Source of the DNA: Planctomycetales bacterium
GTDB taxonomy: Bacteria; Planctomycetota; Planctomycetia; Isosphaerales; Isosphaeraceae
NCBI GenBank assembly: GCA_027451885.1
Contig: DAIDHX010000088.1
Coordinates: 1-55,898, forward strand
Reading direction: 5' to 3'
DNA length: 55,898 bases
Shown here: one piece after another, positions 17,807 to 27,408 of the stretch
Layout of the letters: each line of letters starts with the position of its first letter
Position numbering within the stretch: position 1 is the stretch's first letter
The notes under the pieces: model-generated
The model's input: the letters and a program-made list of their open reading frames with translations, nothing else
Told to the model about the DNA's origin: nothing
Database searches by the model: none
Program-made: the position numbers and the translations under genes

Positions 17807-18841
17807 ATGACGACTGAGCAGGGGCCGAATCGGTCGAGAGTGCGTATGTATCTCGGGCTGGTGCTGACCCCCGTTGTGATCGCGGGGCTCGCAGCAGTTG
17901 TCGTACCGCTTTTCCCATCATCGCGTGAGGCAGAAGCGAGCGCGACCATGGCAGCAAACCCAGCGCCAGTCGATGGCGAACGCGCCTATGGCTATCTCAA
18001 GAAGCTCTGCGCGCTCGGCTCGCGACCGGCTGGCAGTGAGGCCAACACCCGCCAGCGCAAGCTTGTGGCCGAGCATTTCACCAGGCTCGGGGGGACAGTC
18101 AAGGAACAGCCGTTCCGAGGCCGGCATCCACTCACCGGCAAACGGGTTGAAATGGCCAACCTGATCGGATCCTGGAAGCCTGAAAAACGCGAACGCGTCG
18201 TCATCACCGCCCACTACGACACCCGCCCCGAGCCCGACCAGGAAATGGACCCCGTCCGCCATAAGCTCCCCTTCCTGGGCGCAAACGACGGCGGCTCCGG
18301 CGTCGCTCTCCTGATGGAACTCGCCCACCACATGAACGACCTCAAGACCCCCTGGGGTGTTGATCTCGTACTGCTCGACGGCGAGGAACTCGTCTACGGC
18401 AACGATCACCGCGCGGGCGATTACTTCCTGGGCTCGAAGGAATTCGCCCGCCGCTACGCCGATCAGCTCGAACACGGCCGCCCCAAATTCCGCTACGTGG
18501 CCGGCATCCTCTTCGACATGGTCGGAGGCGAGAAAATGAGCCTCCCCATGGAGCCGAACAGCCTCCGATTCGCCCCCGAACTCGTCCGCGAAGTCTGGGG
18601 AACCGCACGCCAGCTCGGCATCTCAACCTTCCAGTTCTCAGAAGGACGTGAGGTCCTCGACGATCATCTCGCCCTCAACGACGCCGGCATTCCCACCATC
18701 GACATCATCGATTTCGACTACCCCTACTGGCACAAGGCCGACGACCTCCCCGAGCATTGCTCCGCCAAAAGCCTAGAGGAAGTCGGGCGCGTCGTCACCG
18801 CGTGGCTCCAGATTCCACGCAAGACCAGCCGCCGGCGCTAG
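17807..18841 (+). CDS. Membrane-anchored M28-family peptidase / glutaminyl-peptide cyclotransferase-like protein
   Basis: 344 residues. One N-terminal membrane segment (MYLGLVLTPVVIAGLAAVVV), then an M28 zinc-hydrolase domain: TAHYDTR (ligand His), GANDGGSGVALLMELA (bridging Asp), LDGEE (general base Glu plus ligand), and FDMVGG. DDHLALNDAGIPTIDIIDFDYPYWHK with ADDLPEHCS carries the last ligand His and is characteristic of glutaminyl cyclases, which convert N-terminal Gln to pyroglutamate on exported proteins. AAGGAG lies 9 nt ahead of the ATG. Aminopeptidase activity remains the alternative. Confidence 0.85.
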   Translation: MTTEQGPNRSRVRMYLGLVLTPVVIAGLAAVVVPLFPSSREAEASATMAANPAPVDGERAYGYLKKLCALGSRPAGSEANTRQRKLVAEHFTRLGGTVKEQPFRGRHPLTGKRVEMANLIGSWKPEKRERVVITAHYDTRPEPDQEMDPVRHKLPFLGANDGGSGVALLMELAHHMNDLKTPWGVDLVLLDGEELVYGNDHRAGDYFLGSKEFARRYADQLEHGRPKFRYVAGILFDMVGGEKMSLPMEPNSLRFAPELVREVWGTARQLGISTFQFSEGREVLDDHLALNDAGIPTIDIIDFDYPYWHKADDLPEHCSAKSLEEVGRVVTAWLQIPRKTSRRR

Positions 18842-18865
18842 CCCTGCACGCAACCGCCATTTCCC

Positions 18866-19303
18866 CTACACAGGCGCGGAGAGAATCGCGTACAGTTCGT
18901 CCCTTCGAGTCAACAATTGCTCAAGCGTATATCCGTCGAGCACGCCCAGGAACGCCTGCTGGGCACGCATCAGTACCCGCTTCAGGTCGCACGCACGGGC
19001 GATGGGGCATGTATTCGAGGCCGGGTCAAAACACTCGACCAGGTCAAAGTGCGGCTCCGTTTGCCGTACCAGCCAGCCCACGTTGATCTTCTCAGGCGCC
19101 ATCGCCAGGCGCATCCCCCCTCCACGACCGCGCTGAGCCTCAATGACACGAAGATCCACCAGAGTCCCCGCGACCTTCACCAGGTGATGCCGCGAAATCC
19201 GAAACGCACGCGCAACCTCCTCGACCGAAACCAGCCGGTCGGGATGACACGCCAGATGGAGCACCAACCGCAATCCATAGTCCGAAAACTGGGTCAGATG
19301 CAT
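18866..19303 (-). CDS. nsrR: Rrf2-family regulator of NsrR type (nitric-oxide-sensing Fe-S repressor)
   Basis: 145 residues from the ATG at 19303 (MHLTQFSDYGLRLVLHLA), the typical NsrR opening. The winged helix contains SVEEVARAFRISRHHLVKVAG and QRGRGGGMRLA. Three cysteines, C91, C99 and C105 (CFDPASNTCPIARAC), match the cluster ligands of NsrR, followed by LKRVLMRAQQAFLGVLDGYTLEQL as in that subfamily rather than IscR or RirA. NsrR loses repression when its Fe-S cluster reacts with NO. The gene is divergent from a c-type cytochrome whose promoter region holds an NsrR-like palindrome (19400-19422), the obvious target. Confidence 0.88.
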   Translation of the reverse strand: MHLTQFSDYGLRLVLHLACHPDRLVSVEEVARAFRISRHHLVKVAGTLVDLRVIEAQRGRGGGMRLAMAPEKINVGWLVRQTEPHFDLVECFDPASNTCPIARACDLKRVLMRAQQAFLGVLDGYTLEQLLTRRDELYAILSAPV

Positions 19304-19354
19304 CTCAGCCTCTTGAACTCTTAGATGGGAAACCCGACCCACACCCCCCACAGG

Positions 19355-19392
19355 TTGACAACGCCATCCCAGCAGCTTGACAACGCCATCCC
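19355..19392 (+). repeat. Direct repeat of a 16-bp sequence in the nsrR/cytochrome promoter region
   Basis: TTGACAACGCCATCCC occurs at 19355-19370 and again at 19377-19392, a 22-bp period. Each copy begins with a perfect -35 hexamer TTGACA; only the second has a good -10 at the right distance. Confidence 0.7.
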
Positions 19393-19404
19393 GGCTGTTA
19401 ATAT
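19377..19404 (+). promoter_or_regulatory. Predicted sigma-70-type promoter for the haem c protein
   Basis: TTGACA at 19377-19382, 16-bp spacer, TAATAT at 19399-19404, 93 bp before the ATG at 19497. The -10 overlaps the candidate NsrR operator. Confidence 0.55.
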
Positions 19405-19422
19405 GGATTTTACATACATCTT
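19400..19422 (+). promoter_or_regulatory. Candidate NsrR operator
   Basis: A 23-bp imperfect palindrome. The left half AATATGGATTT (19400-19410) and the reverse complement of the right half, AAGATGTATGT (19422-19412), agree at 8 of 11 positions around a central T. This has the form of known NsrR boxes (AAGATGyATTT half-sites). It overlaps the -10 element, an ideal position for repression, and lies between nsrR and the cytochrome gene. Confidence 0.6.
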
Positions 19423-19496
19423 ACAGGCACGACCATCGCAGGGAAAAGCCGGCCTGCAGGGTTTTGAGGCGTTTCGAGCGAATCCAGGGGCGGCCG

Positions 19497-20813
19497 ATGT
19501 TCACACTCCTGATGAGCGTCATTCGTGGCACCAGGTCCTTGCTCACGATCGCCGGCAGCGGGCTCATCCTGTTGAGCAGCAACACTGCAAACGGCCAAGA
19601 CATCGAGCGTGCGCCCATCCAATATAGCGTGTCGACTCCAAAAAACGAGATCTCTCGTTTGAACGACGCGCTCGGGCGTGGGGAGATCAAGCTCCAGTAC
19701 GAGCCGGAGCATGGATACCTGCGGTCGGTGCTCAAGGCGCTCCAGATACCGGAGTCGACGCAGGTCCTGGTCTTTTCGCGGACGAGTCTTCAGCGCGACC
19801 GGATTGCCCCCCAAACACCACGGGCGATCTACTTTGGCGATGAGGTTCTGGTGGGGTACTGCCAGGATGGACGAGTGATGGAGCTGTCCGCGGCTGATGA
19901 GGTGGTTGGGACGGCTTTCTACACGCTCGACCAATCCAGTGAAGGACCGCCTCGAATCACGAGACAGACGGAAGCCTGCCTGCTTTGCCACGGTTCTTCG
20001 GCAAACCTGGGATTTCCCGGGCACCTCGTGCGTTCGCTGTTCGTGGATGGGAGGGGCGAGCCGATTTTTTCAGCAGGCTCTTATCGGACTGATCAAACGA
20101 GTCCTCTCGAAGAGCGGTGGGGGGGCTGGTATGTGACCGGCAAGAGCGGCAAACAGGCACACATGGGCAACCGCGTTTGTGCAAATGGCCGTCGCCCCAC
20201 GAAGGTTGATCGCAACGACCTGAACGTGCTCGACCTGAGCGATCGGTTCGACGTGCGTCGGTATCTCACGCCGCACAGCGATCTCGTTGCGCTCATGGTT
20301 CTCGAGCATGAAACGGGAATGCTGAACCGGATTGCGCGGGCCTCGCTGGAGACGCGCATGGCACTTTATGAGGAGCGCGAGCTCAACAAGGCGCTCGGCG
20401 TTTCCCGGGACGAGCCCTCGCCTTCGTCGCGGTCACGGATTCGGCACGCGGCGGGCTCTGTTGTCGAGTACATGCTCTTTCGCGAGGAAGCCAAACTCAC
20501 GGAGCCGGTTCGGGGATCGTCGCGTTTCGCCGCGGAATTCACAGCGCGCGGCAAGAAAGACAGCCGCGGGCGTTCGCTCCGTGAATTCGACCTCAAAACT
20601 CGTCTCTTTCGCTATCCCTGCAGTTACCTGATCAATTCGCGGGCCTTTGCCGCGATGCCCGCCGAGCTCAGGTCTCAGGTTTTCCAACGTCTCCGGGAGA
20701 TCCTGAATGGAAATGATTCCGAGCTCAGGGACATGGGCCTTCCCGCAGAGACCCGCGCAGCAATCCGGGAAATCGTGCGCGACACACAAACCGGCCTGCC
20801 GTCTGACTGGTGA
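19497..20813 (+). CDS. Exported c-type haem protein of unknown function, probable NsrR target
   Basis: 438 residues from the ATG at 19497; the frame stays open upstream but that part overlaps the promoter. A hydrophobic N-terminal segment (LLTIAGSGLILLSSNTANGQ) predicts export. A single haem c site, C161-L-L-C164-H165, is followed by GSSANLGFPGHLVRSLFVD. Conserved-looking blocks are ARAIYFGDEVLVGYCQDGRVMEL, WGGWYVTG and HMGNRV; EHETGMLNRIARASLE resembles blocks seen in other uncharacterised cytochromes. It lacks the catalytic features of NorB, NirS or NirK. Gene context (divergent from nsrR, operator on the promoter) suggests a role in nitric oxide or nitrosative stress, which is an inference. 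Confidence 0.75.
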   Translation: MFTLLMSVIRGTRSLLTIAGSGLILLSSNTANGQDIERAPIQYSVSTPKNEISRLNDALGRGEIKLQYEPEHGYLRSVLKALQIPESTQVLVFSRTSLQRDRIAPQTPRAIYFGDEVLVGYCQDGRVMELSAADEVVGTAFYTLDQSSEGPPRITRQTEACLLCHGSSANLGFPGHLVRSLFVDGRGEPIFSAGSYRTDQTSPLEERWGGWYVTGKSGKQAHMGNRVCANGRRPTKVDRNDLNVLDLSDRFDVRRYLTPHSDLVALMVLEHETGMLNRIARASLETRMALYEERELNKALGVSRDEPSPSSRSRIRHAAGSVVEYMLFREEAKLTEPVRGSSRFAAEFTARGKKDSRGRSLREFDLKTRLFRYPCSYLINSRAFAAMPAELRSQVFQRLREILNGNDSELRDMGLPAETRAAIREIVRDTQTGLPSDW

Positions 20814-20844
20814 AGGCAGGGGCTCTGGTGCTGGCCTCGATGTC

Positions 20845-23040
20845 CTAGTGGTGTCCGCCGCCGAAACCGCCACCCATGTGGCCGCCGCCGAAGCCGCCAC
20901 CCATGTGGCCGCCGCCGAAGCCCCCCATGTGGCCGCCGAAGCCGCCGCCGCCCATGTGCACGCCGCCCATGGGTGCGCCTCCCATGTGCATGCCTCCGAT
21001 CGGCGCGCCGCCCATGTGGTATCCCCCCTGGATTCCCCCGATTGAGGGCATGCCACGCGAAACCATGCCGCCGCCCATCCCCGCGCCCGGGTGAATGCCG
21101 CTCGCTCCGGGAGTCACACCCGCACGGCCCATGCCCGCGCCGTTGTAGCCCCCAATGCTGCGCATGGCATTGGCACCGCCCGGATGTGCCCCCATCCCCG
21201 GATGACCCACACCGGCCATCGACCCCCGAGCAAGCGATCCCGTCTGGCCAAGCGCCCCAGCCGCACGGCCATACGCATTTCCTGATCCCGCGGTGTGCGC
21301 AGCAGTCGCGGTATGCGCGGCCATCGCCGCCGTATGGCCCCCGTTGAACGACGGTCGCCAGGACCCGCCACGCGAAGCCAGGCTCGATGTCCGCTGGATC
21401 TGTGCGCCACGCCCCTGCCCAGCCGCGGTTGTGTGCGAGGCCGTGCGCGCCGCGGCATGCGTTGAGAACGGATTGGCATAAGCATGCGAAGCCGGCGGCG
21501 AATTCGCGCCGCGGTGCGCCTGGGCCAGGCTCCCCGCATGGTGAGCGGCCGCCGCGCCAGCGCGATTCGCCAGGTTGCCGCGGTTGACGTTCACATTCCG
21601 ATTGACGTTCACATTCCGGTTGATATTAATATTGCGATTAATGTTGATATTATGATTAGCATATCCCCGATTCCAGCCCCAGTAGCAACGGCCGAAGCCG
21701 CCGTAGTATCCGCCCCAGAACGGGAATCCAAAGCCGAATCCCCCGAACCCAAAACCCCCGAAGCCGAAGCCGAGACCGAGGCCAAAGCCAAACGGGTAAC
21801 CGAAGCCGTAACCGCCAAACGGAAAGCCGTAGCCAAAACCGGAGTAGCCGAAGCCCAGGCCCGGATAGCCGAAGCCGAAGCCCGGATAGCCATAGCCCGC
21901 GGTGATGAATGGATTCACGACCGCGCCGTAGCCGTAGGGATAGCCAAAGCCGCCAATGCCGTAGAACGGCGAGTAACCGCCGAGCCCGAAGCCGAGCGAG
22001 CAGCCCATCACTCCGCCATAGAGACCGGTGTAGCCAAGCCCGTATGCGCCGTAAGGCGCTCCAAGTCCGTAGCCGTAGGAGGACACGGGGGAGGCGTAGT
22101 AGGGATAGCCTGCGCCGCCGTAATACGGATAATCGAGGTAGCCGTAATAACCGTTCAAATAGCCGTATGAAGCATAGCCGTAGTATCGGCCTGAATCGTC
22201 GTAATAGACGCCGGGATAGCCGTCGTAATTGGAATTGGGCCGACCGAAGGCGCCGTTGAGCTGGCCGTAGAGATCGGGAGTGACCTGGGTGTAAGGCTGG
22301 TAGACGGTGTCATTCGACTGCCGGACCGCGGCGGGAACATCGGCGGGTGCGAAGAGCGTGCCGCGGTCATCGAGGGTGCGATCCCAGAAACCTTCCTGGT
22401 AGACCCAGCCGTCCGGCTGGCGAATCCACTGTGCCGGGGTCCAGGCCCAGCCTGGCTGAGCCTTGGTCCAGAAGCCTTTCTTCCAGACAACGCCATCGCC
22501 GTCGGGCGCGTAGTGGCCTGGAACATAGAAACAGCCCTCGCTGGGCGGCTCGCCGGGCTCCTCGGCGGGCGTGTCCTGAGGGGGGCCATTCTTGCGATAA
22601 TCGATGCGATCGGTCTGCCGCGTGCTCCAGAAGCCTGGCACGCGGTACCATCCCTCCTGATCACGCTTCCAGTAGCCGTTCACCCAGAACCGCCCTGGGG
22701 GCGGCACGCGCCAGGCGCCGGTGACCCAGATGAAGTCGCGCTTGCCGGCGTTCCAGTCCCAGTAGCCCTCGACCCACACAGCATCCGGCGAGGGGGGATC
22801 CACACCAGGGCGCTCAGACAGCGGCGAGGGGGGCGCCTTGTCGACGTGGACGGGCAGCCGATCTTTCCGCGGCGACAGAAAAGCCTCGTTGAGCGGACCC
22901 TCGAGCAGCGGCTTGATGCCCGTCTCCGCCCGCGGCGGTTGTTCCGCGCTCGCCAGCGCCGATGCATCCTGAGCCAGAGCTCGGCCGCTCGTCGCACCCG
23001 CAATCAAGAGACCGACACCAAGCCGCAACAGGCTTTTCAT
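20845..23040 (-). CDS. Secreted repeat protein: YxWxxGxW-type repeats, Tyr/Gly-rich centre, Gly/His/Met-rich tail
   Basis: 731 residues from the ATG at 23040 (GGAG 8 nt upstream), with signal peptide LLRLGVGLLIAGATSGRALAQ. Residues about 90-250 contain six to seven repeats of WV/RVxGxW form (WVEGYWDW, WVTGAW, WVNGYWKR, RVPGFW, WKKGFW, YQEGFWD). Residues about 270-470 are a Tyr/Gly/Phe-rich low-complexity stretch (YGYPGFGFGYPGLGFGY). An Asn/Ile/Val/Arg repeat (NININRNININRNVNVNR) follows, then an Ala/His/Ser region and a Gly/Met/His tail (GGHMGGGFGGGHMGGG). Probably an extracellular or cell-surface structural protein; His/Met richness could bind metal, but that is speculation. Confidence 0.72.
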   Translation of the reverse strand: MKSLLRLGVGLLIAGATSGRALAQDASALASAEQPPRAETGIKPLLEGPLNEAFLSPRKDRLPVHVDKAPPSPLSERPGVDPPSPDAVWVEGYWDWNAGKRDFIWVTGAWRVPPPGRFWVNGYWKRDQEGWYRVPGFWSTRQTDRIDYRKNGPPQDTPAEEPGEPPSEGCFYVPGHYAPDGDGVVWKKGFWTKAQPGWAWTPAQWIRQPDGWVYQEGFWDRTLDDRGTLFAPADVPAAVRQSNDTVYQPYTQVTPDLYGQLNGAFGRPNSNYDGYPGVYYDDSGRYYGYASYGYLNGYYGYLDYPYYGGAGYPYYASPVSSYGYGLGAPYGAYGLGYTGLYGGVMGCSLGFGLGGYSPFYGIGGFGYPYGYGAVVNPFITAGYGYPGFGFGYPGLGFGYSGFGYGFPFGGYGFGYPFGFGLGLGFGFGGFGFGGFGFGFPFWGGYYGGFGRCYWGWNRGYANHNININRNININRNVNVNRNVNVNRGNLANRAGAAAAHHAGSLAQAHRGANSPPASHAYANPFSTHAAARTASHTTAAGQGRGAQIQRTSSLASRGGSWRPSFNGGHTAAMAAHTATAAHTAGSGNAYGRAAGALGQTGSLARGSMAGVGHPGMGAHPGGANAMRSIGGYNGAGMGRAGVTPGASGIHPGAGMGGGMVSRGMPSIGGIQGGYHMGGAPIGGMHMGGAPMGGVHMGGGGFGGHMGGFGGGHMGGGFGGGHMGGGFGGGHH
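20866..20965 (-). repeat. Short tandem repeats encoding the GGHMGGGFGGGHM tail
   Basis: Imperfect tandem copies of units such as CACCCATGTGGCCGCCGCCG, in-frame multiples of 3 within the C-terminus of the secreted repeat protein. Confidence 0.6.
21585..21660 (-). repeat. 18-bp-type tandem repeats encoding N-I/V-N-x-N-R units
   Basis: Repeats related to GACGTTCACATTCCGATT (plus strand) that drift into an AT-rich version (GATATTAATATTGCGATT). They form a conspicuous AT-rich islet inside an otherwise GC-rich gene. Confidence 0.6.
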
Positions 23041-23459
23041 CGGAAGCACTCCGCCTTGAGGCGCCGCATCGGAAAAGGGTCCACCCTGTTCCTATTCATT
23101 ACGCCCGCCGAGACCCCTCAGTACAAAAAAAATCCCACAAAGCGAGGCTGGTTCAAACGTCTCGCCACCCCATCCCGCACGGCTCGAATTGCCTCTACGA
23201 CCGGGCTGGCGTTCCAGGCTGGTTGTCGCACTGGAAGCGTATTTCCGCAAATTATAAGACATCCGCCTCCAGCCGTTCCATGGATGCACGATTCTGGCAG
23301 CGGGCCCGCGCTTTGGCGCATGGCGGCGAAATGGCGGTTCGAGTGCAACCGCGTGAGGAGGAATCACAGAGCGGCTTGTGAGGAAACGTACGGCATCTAT
23401 AATTCGAACAGTCCGAACGGTGATCGATCGAGCCCAGCCCCTGAGACGCGTGACCCAAC
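23041..23459. other. Divergent intergenic region
   Basis: 419 bp between the secreted repeat protein and the FHA gene. Locally AT-richer (an A8 run near 23125). No recognisable gene. An ATTATAAGAC patch near 23252 could serve as a -10 but no matching -35 was convincing. Confidence 0.35.
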
Positions 23460-24005
23460 ATGAAAGCCGAGCTCGTGCCCGAGAATGGCGACCCCCCGAT
23501 TCCCATCGAGCGCGATCTCACGGTGATCGGGCGTCATCCCGATTGCGATATCGTGATCAACCAGCATGGCATGTCGAAGCGGCATTGCGTGCTGGTGCGA
23601 ACGGACGGCCTGCTGGTGATTCGCGACCTGGCCACGACCAACGGCACCAAGGTCAAGGGTCAGCGCATCCGCTGGGCAGCGCTTTTGCCGGATGACCGCA
23701 TCAGCCTGTGCGGTTACAAGATGCGTGTTTACCTGGGCTCGGATGAGATGCCCTCACCGCTCGACTACTTCAAGGCGCGCGGCCATGGAGCGGCGGCCGC
23801 CGGACCGATGCCGGATCCGCCGAAACCCAGGCCCACGCGGGTCGTTCCCACCGGCAATCGACCTCTGGGAGGCGGCTTTCCACTCCCCTCGGCCATTGAT
23901 ATCCCATCGTCCGAATCCCACCACGATGCGCCACACCAGGAAGACCAGGGCTTCAACTTCCAGATCGTGGACGACGACGAGGACGAGATCGTCGACCTGT
24001 CGTAG
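23460..24005 (+). CDS. FHA-domain protein
   Basis: 181 residues. A forkhead-associated domain fills residues 5-95: VIGRHPDCDIVINQHGMSKRHC has the phosphothreonine-binding Arg and Ser/His pattern, and LATTNGTKVKGQRI the conserved Asn-Gly. FHA domains bind phosphothreonine, so it is a likely reader of Ser/Thr kinase signalling, common in planctomycetes. The C-terminal ~80 residues are Pro-rich and then acidic (IVDDDEDEIVDLS) and look disordered. No kinase or phosphatase gene is adjacent. The ATG at 23460 begins directly with the domain. Confidence 0.88.
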   Translation: MKAELVPENGDPPIPIERDLTVIGRHPDCDIVINQHGMSKRHCVLVRTDGLLVIRDLATTNGTKVKGQRIRWAALLPDDRISLCGYKMRVYLGSDEMPSPLDYFKARGHGAAAAGPMPDPPKPRPTRVVPTGNRPLGGGFPLPSAIDIPSSESHHDAPHQEDQGFNFQIVDDDEDEIVDLS

Positions 24006-24155
24006 CGCCAGCACAGCGAGGCCAGCGCAAGTAGCTGGCATCAAACACGAAGCTCCGCGAAGCCGGGGAAATTCCCCAGCCGCGGAGCCCATGCCTTCGA
24101 TCGTGTTGTGGCTCGGAACGCTTGCGATCAACCCTGCGCCGGAATCGCTCCCGGA

Positions 24156-24419
24156 TCAGTCATCCGCTCGCGGCCGACGAAGCTCGCGGCGAACCGGCTG
24201 ACCTATTCGATCAATCTGACGCGCGTCGTGCGGATCTAATCGGCTTGCCTGGCGATTCTCACGTTGAATCGCCTCGTAAACCTCCTGCCTGTGCACGGAG
24301 ATCTCGATCGGCGCTGCGATCCCGAGACGTACCTTGTCACCGCGAATATCGACGACAGTGATGACGATGTCGTCACCAATAATGATACTCTCGTCGCGGT
24401 GTCGGGACAGGACTAGCAT
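24156..24419 (-). CDS. csrA: CsrA post-transcriptional regulator
   Basis: 87 residues from the ATG at 24419 (MLVLSRHRDESIIIGDDI), with AAGGAG 10-16 nt upstream. The CsrA core is complete to about residue 60: VITVVDIRGDKVRLGIAAP, then ISVHRQEVYEAIQ. It binds GGA motifs in mRNA leaders to block ribosome access. The tail after residue 60 (ASRLDPHDARQIDRIGQPVRR...) is about 25 residues longer than E. coli CsrA and Arg/Asp-rich. Located 130 bp downstream of fliW, its protein antagonist. Confidence 0.94.
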   Translation of the reverse strand: MLVLSRHRDESIIIGDDIVITVVDIRGDKVRLGIAAPIEISVHRQEVYEAIQRENRQASRLDPHDARQIDRIGQPVRRELRRPRADD

Positions 24420-24549
24420 CGTTTTCGGCTCCTTCCTCCTGCCAGCGAGGCCCGCGACCGTCACTGATCCCAAAGTGAGCGTTTGGCGACAATGGCGGAG
24501 CTGGGGTGGTGAGGCAACATTACGAGTGTATCACACGAGCGGAGGCGAG

Positions 24550-25029
24550 TTACGCCGTGGCTCGTAAAGCGGACGGCCCGGCGAGCAGGACGGGGGAAAC
24601 CGACGTCGAGCTCATGTCGAGCGGGAACCGCACCGGATAGCGGCTGGATGTAAGCACCAACTGCCGGCCGAGGCGTCGGACTGGGTTGATCACAATCGGG
24701 CCCTGGAGATTGACCGACAGGCCGCCCCCCTCTGCTCGATTGAGTATGACATACACAAGTGCGGAGCGCTCGTCATCGAGCTCAAGTGCGGATCGGTCAC
24801 CGGGGCGCAGCTCGATGCGATATTCGCATACCGCGAGCGGAGGCGCAACGAGACCAAACGCAAGCTCTGGAGCAGTCGTACTTTGCAGCCAGGATAGTCC
24901 CCGCGAGACCGGATCGGCGATGTGAACGTAATGGTTGTAGGCGCGAAAGCCAACCAATCCCTCGGGGATGAGGATGACGTCCGATTCGGACGCCTGGATC
25001 AGGCCGAAGCGTGTCGTGAGGATATTCAC
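24550..25029 (-). CDS. fliW: FliW flagellar assembly factor / CsrA antagonist
   Basis: 159 residues. The GTG at 25029 is chosen because it gives VNILTTRFGLIQA and is preceded by a near-perfect Shine-Dalgarno (AAGGAGGTAACC); the open frame continues upstream to 25266 without similarity. Diagnostic blocks: IPEGLVGFRAYNHYVHIAD, AFGLVAPPLAV, ALVYVILNRAEGGGLSVNLQGPIVINP. FliW binds CsrA non-competitively and releases hag/flagellin mRNA; when flagellin accumulates it sequesters FliW. No flagellar structural gene is in this window, so the pair may control other targets. Confidence 0.93.
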   Translation of the reverse strand: MNILTTRFGLIQASESDVILIPEGLVGFRAYNHYVHIADPVSRGLSWLQSTTAPELAFGLVAPPLAVCEYRIELRPGDRSALELDDERSALVYVILNRAEGGGLSVNLQGPIVINPVRRLGRQLVLTSSRYPVRFPLDMSSTSVSPVLLAGPSALRATA

Positions 25030-25441
25030 GTCCTGGTTACCTCCTTGAACGGCGAGCGAGCAAATCGTGTCGGTCGGGCCAAGCAGGCCGCGATCCCAAT
25101 GCCTTCGGAAGTCGGGGCGAACCGCAGGCCGCCCGACCCCAGACGCGGTGGGATCTCGGACCGGGCGCCAAAGCCGCGGGTCCCCGCGATTCAAGCGCCT
25201 GTGACTCGTGCAAGCCAGGCCGACAATTCGGCTCTGGCGAGCCTCGAGCTCGCTCATCCCGCCCATCCGATCGTGCGAGGGAGCGACTGGAACGCGGGTA
25301 TTATCGTCCCCGATTGTGATCCAGGCTCAGTCGCCTAACGGGAGAAATCCTGGCGAGTTGCGCCTCGCGATGCCTGCGCCAATCGCGCCGGTCGCGCCGG
25401 TCGGTCATGCTCCTCGCACGCTCGTTTCAACCCGCACGAGC
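25030..25441. other. Intergenic region upstream of fliW
   Basis: 412 bp without a gene I can support. Apart from the fliW Shine-Dalgarno I see no operator, riboswitch or terminator. Open frames are GC-rich shadows. Confidence 0.35.
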
Positions 25442-27309
<1,868 letters not shown>

Positions 27310-27343
27310 TCACACCCGGCGTGACCCAAAAGAGCGGGGTTAA

Positions 27344-27408
27344 CGCGACGCGCCGCCGTCCCTGGCGGCTGTGACCTTCCATGGCCAGCGTCGCGATTCC
27401 CCTTTTTT
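27344..27408. terminator. Probable terminator between convergent thiC and the amidotransferase-like gene
   Basis: An 8-bp outer stem CGCGACGC (27344-27351) pairs with GCGTCGCG (27388-27395). Inside it sits a second hairpin GCCGCC/GGCGGC (27352-27357 and 27364-27369). T6 follows at 27403-27408, in the thiC direction. Confidence 0.55.

Noticed and set aside
21484-22170. Plus-strand frame with striking AEAEARIAEAEARIAIA repeats
   Set aside because: It is the complement of the Tyr/Gly-rich repeats of the secreted protein, which has a signal peptide and ribosome site.
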